A DNA stretch of 64,000 nucleotides from Rhodoferax lacus (GTDB taxonomy: Bacteria; Pseudomonadota; Gammaproteobacteria; Burkholderiales; Burkholderiaceae_C), in NCBI RefSeq assembly GCF_003415675.1, contig NZ_QFZK01000004.1:186001-250000 (forward strand). The letters run 5' to 3'. The notes beneath the pieces are model-generated. The model worked only from the letters and a program-made list of their open reading frames with translations. It was not told the origin of the DNA and did no database searches. This document shows positions 47,532-59,954 of this stretch, piece by piece. The position numbers and the translations under genes were made by a program. Numbering within the stretch: the stretch's first letter is position 1; every line of letters starts with the position of its first letter.

Positions 47532-48253
47532 CTTACCTGGACAACTTCCTGTTCGGCATCTACCCCTACATCTGCCTGGGCATTTTTCTGCTCGGCAGCC
47601 TGATCCGCTTTGACCGCGACCAGTACACCTGGAAGAGCGACTCTTCGGAGCTGCTGCGCCGTGGCCAGCTGCGCTGGGGCAGCAACCTGTTCCATGTGGG
47701 CGTGCTGTTTCTGCTGGGTGGCCACACCGTGGGCATGCTCACGCCGCACTTTATTTACGAGCCCTTGATCAGCGCTGGCCACAAGCAGCTGCTGGCCATG
47801 GTTTCGGGTGGGCTGTTTGGCGTGCTGGGTTTTATCGGCGTGAGCATCCTGCTGCACCGCCGCCTGGGTGACGAGCGTATCCGCATCAACTCCAAGCCCA
47901 GCGACATCCTGCTGCTGGTCTTGCTGTGGCTGCAACTGGCCCTGGGCCTGGCCACTATTCCGCTCTCAGCCCAGCACCTGGACGGCAGCATGATGATCAA
48001 GCTGGCAGAGTGGGCCCAGCACATCGTCACCTTCCGCGCCGGTGCACCCGAGTTGCTGAATGAGGCGGGCCTGGTCTTCAAGCTGCACATGTTCCTGGGC
48101 ATGAGCATCTTCCTGGTCTTCCCCTTCACGCGGCTGGTGCATGTGTGGAGCGGCTTTGGCACCCTGGCCTATGTGATTCGCCCCTACCAGATGGTGCGCA
48201 GCCGCAAGCTCGGGCTGGTGGAACGCGAGCCGCTGAGCCGCACCGCACGCTGA
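47528..48253 (+). CDS. narI: Respiratory nitrate reductase, gamma subunit (cytochrome b)
   Basis: A 241-residue membrane protein with five hydrophobic segments that holds two b hemes and oxidises quinol. The histidine ligands are in the NLFHVGVLFLLGGHTVG and FKLHMFLGMSIFLVFPFTRLVHVWS segments. AAGGAG precedes the ATG, which overlaps the narJ stop. Confidence 0.95.
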   Translation: MTYLDNFLFGIYPYICLGIFLLGSLIRFDRDQYTWKSDSSELLRRGQLRWGSNLFHVGVLFLLGGHTVGMLTPHFIYEPLISAGHKQLLAMVSGGLFGVLGFIGVSILLHRRLGDERIRINSKPSDILLLVLLWLQLALGLATIPLSAQHLDGSMMIKLAEWAQHIVTFRAGAPELLNEAGLVFKLHMFLGMSIFLVFPFTRLVHVWSGFGTLAYVIRPYQMVRSRKLGLVEREPLSRTAR

Positions 48254-48275
48254 AACTTCTTTGAAAAGACACACC

Positions 48276-49124
48276 ATGACAACAACACCCACAGCAAGCC
48301 ACGGTTGCGGCGGCGGCAGCTGCGGCTGCAGCTCCAAGGCCACCCCCGAGCCCCAAGCGATCGCCATGGTCAACGGCATTGCCCTGCATGCGCCCGAGCA
48401 GCGCCCCGATGAGGAAACCCTGCGCGAGCTGGCCTACACCGAGTTGCTGCGCCAGCAGGCCGTCAAGGCCGGTCTGTTGCCGCGCAAGGGCGTGCTGGCC
48501 GCACCCGAGCTTGATGAGGCAGAACGCAAAGTGATCGAGACCATGGTGGACGGCGCAGTGCAGGTGCCCAAGCCCACGGATGAAGAATGCCAGCGCTACT
48601 TCGATGCCCGCAAATCCCAGTACACCGTGGGCCAGGCCGTGCACCTGCGCCACATTCTGTTTGCGGTGACACAGGGCGTGAATGTGCAGGCCCTCACCGT
48701 GCATGCCGAAAAGGCCCTGATCAGCCTCCTGGGCAAGAACGCGCCGCTGGACCTGTTTGGCAAGCTGGCAGGTGAGCTCTCCAACTGCCCCACCAGCACC
48801 CAGGGCGGTGACCTGGGTTGGGTGGGGCCGCAGGACTGCGCGCCCGAGCTGGCCCGGGAACTCTTCTTCCAGACCGAGGTCGGTGTGGGCCTGGGGGTGC
48901 AGCCGCGCCTGATCCACAGCCGCTTTGGCTTTCACATCATCGACGTGCTGGAGCGCCGCGAAGGCACCACCCCCGGCTTTGAGGCGGTGCGTGAACGCGT
49001 GGCCGCGCAGCTGGCCATGCAGTCGCGCGCCAAGGCGCTGCACCAGTACATGAGCCTGCTGGTGGGGCAGGCGCAGGTGGAAGGTGTTGCGCTGGACGCG
49101 GCCGATTCACCGCTGGTGCAGTAG
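48276..49124 (+). CDS. Parvulin-type peptidyl-prolyl isomerase of the nar operon
   Basis: A 282-residue protein with a PpiC/parvulin domain at about 120-225 (AVHLRHILFAV, GGDLGWVGP, SRFGFHIIDVLERRE) after a SurA/NifM-like helical part. The N terminus is a short Gly/Cys-rich stretch with four cysteines (HGCGGGSCGCSS) that could bind metal and is not a Sec signal. Nar operons of Pseudomonas-type bacteria also end in such an isomerase, which is thought to help fold the reductase. It starts 22 bases after narI. Confidence 0.88.
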   Translation: MTTTPTASHGCGGGSCGCSSKATPEPQAIAMVNGIALHAPEQRPDEETLRELAYTELLRQQAVKAGLLPRKGVLAAPELDEAERKVIETMVDGAVQVPKPTDEECQRYFDARKSQYTVGQAVHLRHILFAVTQGVNVQALTVHAEKALISLLGKNAPLDLFGKLAGELSNCPTSTQGGDLGWVGPQDCAPELARELFFQTEVGVGLGVQPRLIHSRFGFHIIDVLERREGTTPGFEAVRERVAAQLAMQSRAKALHQYMSLLVGQAQVEGVALDAADSPLVQ

Positions 49125-49131
49125 AACCACC

Positions 49132-49536
49132 ATGAACATAGAAAACTTTGCCGATCTCTTGCAGGCCGCGCGCACGCAAGCCCTGCCACAGCGCCTGCTG
49201 CTGGTGTTTGCCAGTGTGGAGTTGCCGGAAGACGCCAGCCCCGCGCAACGCGCAGGGTTCGAAGCCGGGCAGGGCGGCGCGCTGGTGCCCGCGCTGTGTG
49301 TGGACAAAAGCCCTTACGAGGTGCCCTCCTTTGAAGCCCTGGCGCAAGAGGCCACACAGCTCATACCGGACTGGCGCTTTGTGGTGGCCGCCGCCATGTC
49401 AGCCGACCCGCAGAACGCCGCCAGCCAGGCCGAAGTGGATGCCTGCCTGCAAGCCATGGTGCAAGCCATCAAGCGCGGCGACATGGACCGCTACCTGGTG
49501 TTTGATCGCAAGGGTTTGCCGCTGGTGTTGCAGTAG
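49132..49536 (+). CDS. Small conserved protein of unknown function at the end of the nar operon
   Basis: A 134-residue soluble protein beginning MNIENFADLLQAARTQALPQRLL. The middle, ELPEDASPAQRAGFEAGQGGALVPALCVDKSP, and the end, IKRGDMDRYLVFDRKGLPLVLQ, look conserved, with no membrane segment or recognisable motif. Similar small proteins occur in related bacteria, sometimes under a doubtful ribonucleotide-reductase-like name. It lies 7 bases after the isomerase gene, so a link to nitrate reductase maturation is possible. The longer frame from 49084 overlaps the isomerase and was not used. Confidence 0.7.
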   Translation: MNIENFADLLQAARTQALPQRLLLVFASVELPEDASPAQRAGFEAGQGGALVPALCVDKSPYEVPSFEALAQEATQLIPDWRFVVAAAMSADPQNAASQAEVDACLQAMVQAIKRGDMDRYLVFDRKGLPLVLQ

Positions 49537-49580
49537 GTTGGGGCACGCCACCAGCGCCAGGCACGACCAGGGTCAGGCCT

Positions 49581-53546
<3,966 letters not shown>

Positions 53547-53577
53547 CGGGGACTGGCCACTGACCAGTGATGGAGTT

Positions 53578-54792
53578 TTACGTGCCTATCTTCTCATTGA
53601 TTGGCCGGTGCGCCTGCCCCCGGCCCAGCGTCATCAGGGTAATCACCAGCGTCAACACCGCAGCCCCGGCAACCCCCGCCAGCATGGGCCGCGCCGTGCC
53701 GTCCACAAACACGCCGACGATGGCCATGACGGCCGCACCCGTCATGAACTGCAGCGTGCCCATCAGGGCCGAGGCGGTGCCGGCGATCTCGCCATGCGCG
53801 TCCAGCGCCAGCACGGCCGATGACGGCATGACCAGGCCCAGGCAGCCGTAGCCCACAAAGAGCAGGGCCAGCATGGGCCACATGCCGTCCACACCGCTGA
53901 TGTTGAGCAGCAGGGCCGCCACCATGGCCGCGGCAAAGCCGGCCACGCCGCCCCCGACCAGGCGCGCCATGCCAAAGCGCTGGACCAGGCGCCCGGTGAG
54001 CTGCGACATGCCGATGAACGAGATTGCGTTGGCCGCAAAGGCGTAGCTGTATTGCCGTGTGCTCAGGCCGTAATGGTCTATCAGCACAAAGGAGGAGTTG
54101 GCCAGGTAGGCAAAGAAGGCCGAGATGCCAAAGCCGCCTATCAGCACCAGGCCCATGAAGTGGGCATCACGCAGCAGCAGCCAGTAGCCGGCCAGGGCGC
54201 TCCCGGCGGTGCTGCCCTGGCGCTGTTCTGCCGTGCGGGTTTCGGGCAGGCTGGTAGCCAGCAACACGATGGCCAGGGCGGCGGCCACGGTCACGGCCCA
54301 GAACACGGCGCGCCAGTCGCTCCACTCGATCAGGAAGCTGCCAGCCAGCGGCGCCAGAATGGGCGAGACGCTGAACACCAGGGTGAGCAGCGCCATCAGG
54401 CGCGCGGCCTCGGCCCCGGTGTGCAGGTCGCGCACCACGGCGCGCGGGATCACCATGCCGGCACACGCCCCCAGGCCCTGCACAAAGCGCCACACCACCA
54501 GGGTGTCGATGTCCGGGGCCAGCGCGCAGCCCACGCTGCCCACGGCAAACACCAAGAGGCCAAAGGTTAGCGGCCGCTTGCGCCCCAGCATGTCAGAGGC
54601 CGGGCCATAGACCATCTGCCCCAGGCCCAGCGACAGGAAGAACGCCATCAGGCTGGCCTGCACGGCGCTGGCCGATGCGCCCAGGCTGCTGCCAATGGAG
54701 GGCAGGGCGGGCAGGTACATGTCGATGGCAAACGGGCCTATGGCCTGCAGCAGCCCCAGGACCAGGGCGATTCGGAAAAAGTGGGTTGGCAT
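53578..54792 (-). CDS. Bcr/CflA-family multidrug efflux transporter
   Basis: A 404-residue major-facilitator protein with 12 membrane segments. It has the Bcr/CflA features AIDMYLPALPSIGSSLG in segment 1, the loop GPASDMLGRKRPL, and RFVQGLGACAGMVIPRAVVRDL in segment 4. Such carriers export drugs or amino acids in exchange for protons. It ends 31 bases before the start of the hybrid kinase on the same strand; whether the two are functionally linked is unknown. Confidence 0.9.
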   Translation of the reverse strand: MPTHFFRIALVLGLLQAIGPFAIDMYLPALPSIGSSLGASASAVQASLMAFFLSLGLGQMVYGPASDMLGRKRPLTFGLLVFAVGSVGCALAPDIDTLVVWRFVQGLGACAGMVIPRAVVRDLHTGAEAARLMALLTLVFSVSPILAPLAGSFLIEWSDWRAVFWAVTVAAALAIVLLATSLPETRTAEQRQGSTAGSALAGYWLLLRDAHFMGLVLIGGFGISAFFAYLANSSFVLIDHYGLSTRQYSYAFAANAISFIGMSQLTGRLVQRFGMARLVGGGVAGFAAAMVAALLLNISGVDGMWPMLALLFVGYGCLGLVMPSSAVLALDAHGEIAGTASALMGTLQFMTGAAVMAIVGVFVDGTARPMLAGVAGAAVLTLVITLMTLGRGQAHRPINEKIGT

Positions 54793-54874
54793 AGTGCGGT
54801 GGTAAAGACAGGGGGCTGATTATCGGTGGTGCGCTTTTTGCTTGTATGCCTGCATAAAAAGGCGATCCCACCCG

Positions 54875-57358
54875 ATGAACACCGCTACCGAAATCGTTGC
54901 CCCCCGCATGCAGGCCTTGCAGAAGCTGGAGAAGACCCTCAAGAAGCTGGACCTGAGCTGGAAGGTCATTGAAACCACGGCCCGTGTGGTGAGCCCGCCG
55001 CAGGTGGCCGGCTACATCGAAACGCTGGAGCACACGCGCCTGGCCTTCAGCCAGCTGGCACGCGAGATGGTGGAGCAGATTGCCCTCACCCACCTGCAGA
55101 ACGGCGAGCGCGACCTGGCCTCCAAGGCACAGGTGGCCATTGATATCCTGGTGCGCAACCTGTTCGAGCGCACGGCCGACGTGGGCTTTATCGCCACCGA
55201 CGGCCCGCTGGTGAGCTATGCGCTGTCGCCCGAAGCCGATGCAGCGCACAGCCTGCATGCCCGCCTGAACGAATACCGCGCCAAGTACACCGTGTACGAC
55301 GACATCCTGGTGCTCGACACCTCGGCCCGGGTGCTGCTGGCCTTGAAGCCGCGTGCAACGGCACCAGCCGTGGCGCCGGGCTGGTGGGAGCCGGCCCTGT
55401 CGCAGCACGGCTATGGCGAGCACTACGGCCCCAGCGCGCTGTTTCCCAACCAGGGCCCTGTGCTGCTCTACACCCACCGCATCCTGTCGCCCGAGGGCCG
55501 GGCTTGCGGGGTGGTGGTGCTGAAGTTTGACCTGCAGTCGGAGCTGGCCTCCATCTTCAAGACCCTGCAGGCCCGTGACACCGTGCTGCTCCTGCTGGAC
55601 GGCGATGCGCGCGTGGTGGCCAGCAATGCCCCGGCACTCTTCGCCGTGAAAGACGCGCTGCAGCTGCCCCAGGCCCTGCGCCATAACAAGGCCCCTGGGG
55701 CAACCTTCAACCACCAGGGCGTGGCCTACCTGCTGGCGCACTGCGAGACGCGCGGCTACCAGGGCTATGCCGGCCCGGGCTGGACGGCCATGGCACTGGT
55801 GGGGCTGGAGCAGGCCTTTGAATCGGTGCAGCAACAGGAGCCGGGCGCGCACAACGCGGGCTTTGCCGACATCGAGCTCGACAACCCGGAGCTGCACCAG
55901 ATCATTGCGCGCGCCAGAACCATTGAAGAAGACCTGAGCCGCGTCATCTGGAACGGCAAGCTCAACGAGTCCAATGCCGTGGCAGGCTCGGCCCTGAGCC
56001 CGGTGTTTGCCGAAATCGGGCGCACCAGCCAGCAGACCATTGCCGTGTTTGACCAGGCCATCCACGAGCTCAAGGTCTTGCTGATGGACGGGCGGCGTGC
56101 CGAACTGGCCGCCCATGCCAGCCTGGCCGTGGACATCATGGACCGCAACCTGTACGAGCGCGCCAACGACTGCCGCTGGTGGGCTCTGTCGGAAGAGCTG
56201 GCCGTGCTGCTGCAGGAGTTGCAGACCGCACCATCCGAAGCCGCGCAGCAGCGTGCGGCCGACATTTTGGCCCACCTCAACAGCCTCTACACGGTGTACC
56301 GCCGCGTGGCCCTGTTCGACCGGCAGGGCCGCATCCTGGCGGTGTCGCGCGATGCGCAGTCCATGCAGGGTGATGCCTCGATTCCTTCGGCCCTGCTGCA
56401 ACGCACCCTGGCGCTGCAGGGCAGCCAGGCCTATGCCGTGTCCGAGATGGTGCCCCATGCGCTTGCCGATGGTGCATGCACCTATCTGTACTGCGCACCG
56501 ATTCGCCAGCCCGGCACCCAGCAGTGCCTGGGCGGCATGGCGCTGGCCTTCAACTGCACCGACGAGTTGCAGGCCATGCTGAAAGACTCGCTGCCTGCGG
56601 ACAGCGCGGCCTCGGGCTTCTTTGTGGACCCGTCAGGCCGTGTGCTGTCAAGCACACACGGGGACGTGGCGGTGGGCGAAAGCCCGGCCTTTGTGACCGA
56701 GCTGCTGGCGCAAGCACCGCAGTCCGCAGCGGGCCGTTTGTGCCACTGGAATGGCCGCAACTACCTGGCGGGCATGGCGCCCAGCCAGGGCTACCGCGAA
56801 TTCAAAGTCAGCGACGGCTACCGCGAGGCCGTTCAGTCGGTGCTGCTCACCGCCGTGGACCTGAGCGTTGTGGCCAAGCCCGCCATCACCCTGCCGCTGC
56901 GCTCTGAAGACGCCAGCGGTCTGGCCAGCCATTTCGGTGTGGTGCAATGCGGCCGCCTGATGTTCGGCCTGGGAAGCGAACATGTGATTGAGGCGGTGGC
57001 AGCCCTGCGCCTGTCGGCACCCGCGGTGGCATCGGAGTCAGTGGGCATGCTGACCTACACCCAGGGGGGCAAGAGCAGCTTGCTGGCTGTGTACGACGCG
57101 TGTGTGCTGACCGGCCAGGCGCCCATCGCCGACCCCAGCCAGGCCGTGGCCATCATCGTGCGCTGCCAGGAAAAGCACATTGCCCTGCTGGTGAACCGCC
57201 TGATTGACGTCATCGCCAGTGACCCGATTGCCGAACCGCCCGGCGGCCTCAACCCCAAAGCGCCGTGGATCAGCGGCTACATCCATGACAGTCGGGCCGA
57301 CACCGAGCCCGTATTCACCATAGACCCGAACGGGCTGGAGCTGGACGGGGTGGTCTAG
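54875..57358 (+). CDS. Soluble duplicated sensor protein with C-terminal CheW-like domain
   Basis: An 827-residue protein without signal peptide or membrane segment. It contains two related halves: VAIDILVRNLFERTADVGF...YRAKYTVYDDILVLDTSARVLLAL in the first and LAVDIMDRNLYERANDCRW...LNSLYTVYRRVALFDRQGRILAV in the second. Each resembles a Cache/PAS-type sensor. Residues about 690-815 form a CheW-like domain (FGVVQCGRLMFGLGSEHVIEAV, IALLVNRLIDVI). This suggests a cytoplasmic receptor-like adaptor that couples to a CheA kinase, but no other chemotaxis gene is in the window. The ATG at 54875 is preferred over an upstream frame extension to 54842. Confidence 0.75.
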   Translation: MNTATEIVAPRMQALQKLEKTLKKLDLSWKVIETTARVVSPPQVAGYIETLEHTRLAFSQLAREMVEQIALTHLQNGERDLASKAQVAIDILVRNLFERTADVGFIATDGPLVSYALSPEADAAHSLHARLNEYRAKYTVYDDILVLDTSARVLLALKPRATAPAVAPGWWEPALSQHGYGEHYGPSALFPNQGPVLLYTHRILSPEGRACGVVVLKFDLQSELASIFKTLQARDTVLLLLDGDARVVASNAPALFAVKDALQLPQALRHNKAPGATFNHQGVAYLLAHCETRGYQGYAGPGWTAMALVGLEQAFESVQQQEPGAHNAGFADIELDNPELHQIIARARTIEEDLSRVIWNGKLNESNAVAGSALSPVFAEIGRTSQQTIAVFDQAIHELKVLLMDGRRAELAAHASLAVDIMDRNLYERANDCRWWALSEELAVLLQELQTAPSEAAQQRAADILAHLNSLYTVYRRVALFDRQGRILAVSRDAQSMQGDASIPSALLQRTLALQGSQAYAVSEMVPHALADGACTYLYCAPIRQPGTQQCLGGMALAFNCTDELQAMLKDSLPADSAASGFFVDPSGRVLSSTHGDVAVGESPAFVTELLAQAPQSAAGRLCHWNGRNYLAGMAPSQGYREFKVSDGYREAVQSVLLTAVDLSVVAKPAITLPLRSEDASGLASHFGVVQCGRLMFGLGSEHVIEAVAALRLSAPAVASESVGMLTYTQGGKSSLLAVYDACVLTGQAPIADPSQAVAIIVRCQEKHIALLVNRLIDVIASDPIAEPPGGLNPKAPWISGYIHDSRADTEPVFTIDPNGLELDGVV

Positions 57359-58215
57359 CTCTTGCGCGCAATCAGCGCCAGCCAGACACGCCACACCGAT
57401 TCAACTTCCTGCAACTGCGCCAGCAACACATCGCGCTCCAGGTCCAGCCAGGTAAGGGCGGCCTGGCAGTCCGGGTGGTCCAGCGCGGCATCACTGCCGT
57501 CCTGGGCCAGCACACCGGCCAGCTGCCAGGCGCTGTGCGCCAGCTGGGCCCGCTGGTCTGAAGGGGTGCCACCGGCAACGGCATTGCCGGGTGCTTCGTA
57601 CAGGCCAAAGGGCTGGGCGTACTCGGTGGGAATGCCCCAGTGCTCCAGCATGGCCACCGAGAGCTTCAAATGGTCGGTGCCCATGCCGGCCTGCTCACGC
57701 GCCAACAGCTCGCCGCGTTCCATGTCCTGTGCCACCAGAGCGGAGTAGGCAGCGGGAAAAGCCGTGGCCAGTGCCAGGCAGCCGATCTGCGCCAGCAGGC
57801 CCACGGTAAACAGGTCACCGGCCACCCCCAGCTTGCGCAGCGAGCCGAAGGCGCGCGTGGCCGCGGCCATCAGCAGCGAGCGGTTCCAGAAACCGGCGTA
57901 GTCAAAGTTGGCGCAGGCGCCCGCACTGTGCTGGTCTATCAGTGAAAACGCCAGCGCCACCTGGCTGACCCGCAGCAGGCCCATGCGGCCCACCGCTTCC
58001 TCCACCGAGGCCACATTGCGCCCGCCCAGCGCAGCCGCATTGGCCAGGGCCAGCAGCCGCCCGCTCAGGGCCGGGTCGGTGCGCACCAGGCTGGAGATTT
58101 CATCCAGGTTGGCATCGTCGCGGCGGCAGGCCTGTGTCAGTGCCAGCGCCACACCCTTGGGGGTGGGCAGGCGGTCTATGACATCAGAGGGCAAACCGGT
58201 GTGCAGCATAGGCAT
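57355..58215 (-). CDS. HDOD-domain signalling protein
   Basis: A 286-residue protein with an HDOD domain at about 12-210 (RLPTPKGVALALTQACRRDDANLDEISSLVRTDPALSGRLLALANAA, VEEAVGRMGLLRVSQVAL, LFTVGLLAQIGCLAL). HDOD proteins are HD-fold relatives without enzyme activity that act in bacterial signalling. Its stop codon shares the four bases CTAG with the stop of the convergent CheW-like gene. It starts immediately after the EAL gene ends (no gap), so both are one transcript. Confidence 0.85.
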   Translation of the reverse strand: MPMLHTGLPSDVIDRLPTPKGVALALTQACRRDDANLDEISSLVRTDPALSGRLLALANAAALGGRNVASVEEAVGRMGLLRVSQVALAFSLIDQHSAGACANFDYAGFWNRSLLMAAATRAFGSLRKLGVAGDLFTVGLLAQIGCLALATAFPAAYSALVAQDMERGELLAREQAGMGTDHLKLSVAMLEHWGIPTEYAQPFGLYEAPGNAVAGGTPSDQRAQLAHSAWQLAGVLAQDGSDAALDHPDCQAALTWLDLERDVLLAQLQEVESVWRVWLALIARKS

Positions 58216-59850
58216 TCATTCCAAAGGATTGGGTTTACCAAACAGATAGCCCTGAAATTCACGGCATCCCATGTCGGCCAGCACCTTGCGCTGGCCTTCG
58301 AGTTCTACGCCCTCGGCAATCACCGACAGCCCCAGGCTTTTGGCCAGTTGCAAAATCGTCTTGACGATGGCGGCATCCACCGGGTCGGTCAGCAACTCGC
58401 GCACAAAGGACTGGTCTATTTTCAATTGGCTCAAGGGCAGTTTTTTCAGATAGCTCAGCGACGAGTAACCGGTTCCAAAGTCATCCAGCGAGAAACGGAT
58501 GCCCAGGCGCGTGAGCTCCTGCAGTTTCTCGCGTGTCTTGTCTATATCGGTCAGCAGCATGCTTTCTGTAATCTCGAGCTTGAGCCGGTTGGCCGGCGCG
58601 CCGCTGCTCTGGAGCATGCGCTTGATGTTGTCCACCAGGTCGGCCTGCGCCAGTTGGCGTGCGCTCAGGTTGACGGCAATGGTCTGCTCTGCCAGCACCG
58701 GGCATTTCTGGAACGCCACCAGCTGCTGGCAGGCCATGGCAATCACCCACTCGCCCATGGGCACAATCAGGCCGCTTTGTTCGGCCACGGCAATGAACAG
58801 GTCCGGGCCCACCATACCCAGCTCGGGGTGGCTCCAGCGCAGCAGCGCCTCATAGCCCAGCACTTTGCGCTCCATGTCCACAATCGGCTGGTAGTACAGG
58901 CGCAGCTGGTCGGCACTCAGGGCCAGCGCAAGGGCACGCTCAATCTGGCCGTGCTGGTTGATCTGGGCCTCGATCACCGGGTCAAAGTAGCGGGTGACCT
59001 GGCGCCCGTGCTGCTTGGCCTGGCGCAGGGCCATCTCGGCACGCTTGAATATTTCCTCGCCCGAGGCGTCTGCGCCATGGAACAGGCAGACGCCCAGGCA
59101 GCAGGTGAAGCGGGCTTCACGCGCTCCCGCGGTGAAAGGCAGGGCCAGCGCCGCGGTCATCTTCTTCACGATGGTTTGCACGCTCAGGGCCGCGTGATCG
59201 CTGCCCTGGCCCAGGGCGGTGGCCAGCACCACGAACACATCGCCACCCAGCCGGGCCACGGTGTCGTATTCGCGCATGCAGGACTGCAATCGCGTGCCTA
59301 CTTCCTTGAGCAGCTCGTCTGCCAGGGCATGGCCCAGGGCATGGTTCTGGCCCTTGAAGTTGTCGATGTCCACAAACACCAGGGCGCCGCTTTCCTGGCT
59401 GCGGGTGCTGGCCAGGCGCGCCGAGTGCAGGCGCTCCAGCAGCAGCCTGCGGTTGGCAAGGCCCGTGAGCTGGTCGTTGAGGGCCAGGTCGGCAATGGTG
59501 GCCTCGGTGGCCTTGTGCACGGAGATGTCGCGGCCCACACCGCGGTAGCCTCGAAAGCCACCGGCCGCGTCCAGCACGGGCACGCCCGACAGGCTGATCC
59601 ACAGGGGCAGCCCCTCGGTGCCGGGCAGTTCCAGTTCCAGGTTGAAGAAGGGTTCGTGCGCGTACAGCAGGCGCACATGCTTTTGCCAGTCGGCCTTGCC
59701 CATGTTGAGGGCCCGGATGTCGGACCAGTGCCTGCCACTGAAGGCCGCGCAGACATGCGCCGCCACACCGCTCTCGACCGTGACAGGCAAGAAGCGCAGT
59801 GACGCGTCCTGCTCCCAGGGCCACTGCGCGGTTGGATCCAGCCGCATCAT
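58216..59850 (-). CDS. PAS-GGDEF(degenerate)-EAL cyclic di-GMP phosphodiesterase candidate
   Basis: A 544-residue protein with a PAS domain (about 20-115, ending GVGRDISVHK), a GGDEF domain (about 120-285) and an EAL domain (about 295-540). The GGDEF signature reads GGDVF and so is probably inactive as a cyclase. The EAL domain is intact: YEALLRWSHPELG, VNLSARQL, LEITES, DDFGTGYSSLSYL, KIDQSFV and AEGVE. It is most likely a cyclic di-GMP phosphodiesterase under control of its PAS domain. It is the first gene of a two-gene unit with the HDOD protein. Confidence 0.88.
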   Translation of the reverse strand: MMRLDPTAQWPWEQDASLRFLPVTVESGVAAHVCAAFSGRHWSDIRALNMGKADWQKHVRLLYAHEPFFNLELELPGTEGLPLWISLSGVPVLDAAGGFRGYRGVGRDISVHKATEATIADLALNDQLTGLANRRLLLERLHSARLASTRSQESGALVFVDIDNFKGQNHALGHALADELLKEVGTRLQSCMREYDTVARLGGDVFVVLATALGQGSDHAALSVQTIVKKMTAALALPFTAGAREARFTCCLGVCLFHGADASGEEIFKRAEMALRQAKQHGRQVTRYFDPVIEAQINQHGQIERALALALSADQLRLYYQPIVDMERKVLGYEALLRWSHPELGMVGPDLFIAVAEQSGLIVPMGEWVIAMACQQLVAFQKCPVLAEQTIAVNLSARQLAQADLVDNIKRMLQSSGAPANRLKLEITESMLLTDIDKTREKLQELTRLGIRFSLDDFGTGYSSLSYLKKLPLSQLKIDQSFVRELLTDPVDAAIVKTILQLAKSLGLSVIAEGVELEGQRKVLADMGCREFQGYLFGKPNPLE

Positions 59851-59889
59851 GTTGTTCGTTGCACGTTGGAGATGTTTATATTGGAGACA

Positions 59890-59933
59890 GCAAACATGGC
59901 AGTTTGCGTATCAGTGAAGCCATTGGACAATGG
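59890..59933. promoter_or_regulatory. Two palindromes upstream of the EAL-protein gene
   Basis: GCAAAC-ATGGCA-GTTTGC (59890-59907) and CCATTG-GA-CAATGG (59920-59933) are perfect inverted repeats in the 104-base gap before the gene that starts at 59850. Two different palindromes in one short promoter suggest two regulator sites. Neither matches a site I can name. Confidence 0.4.
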
Positions 59934-59954
59934 TTTGAGTCGGGGCTTGTTGTT

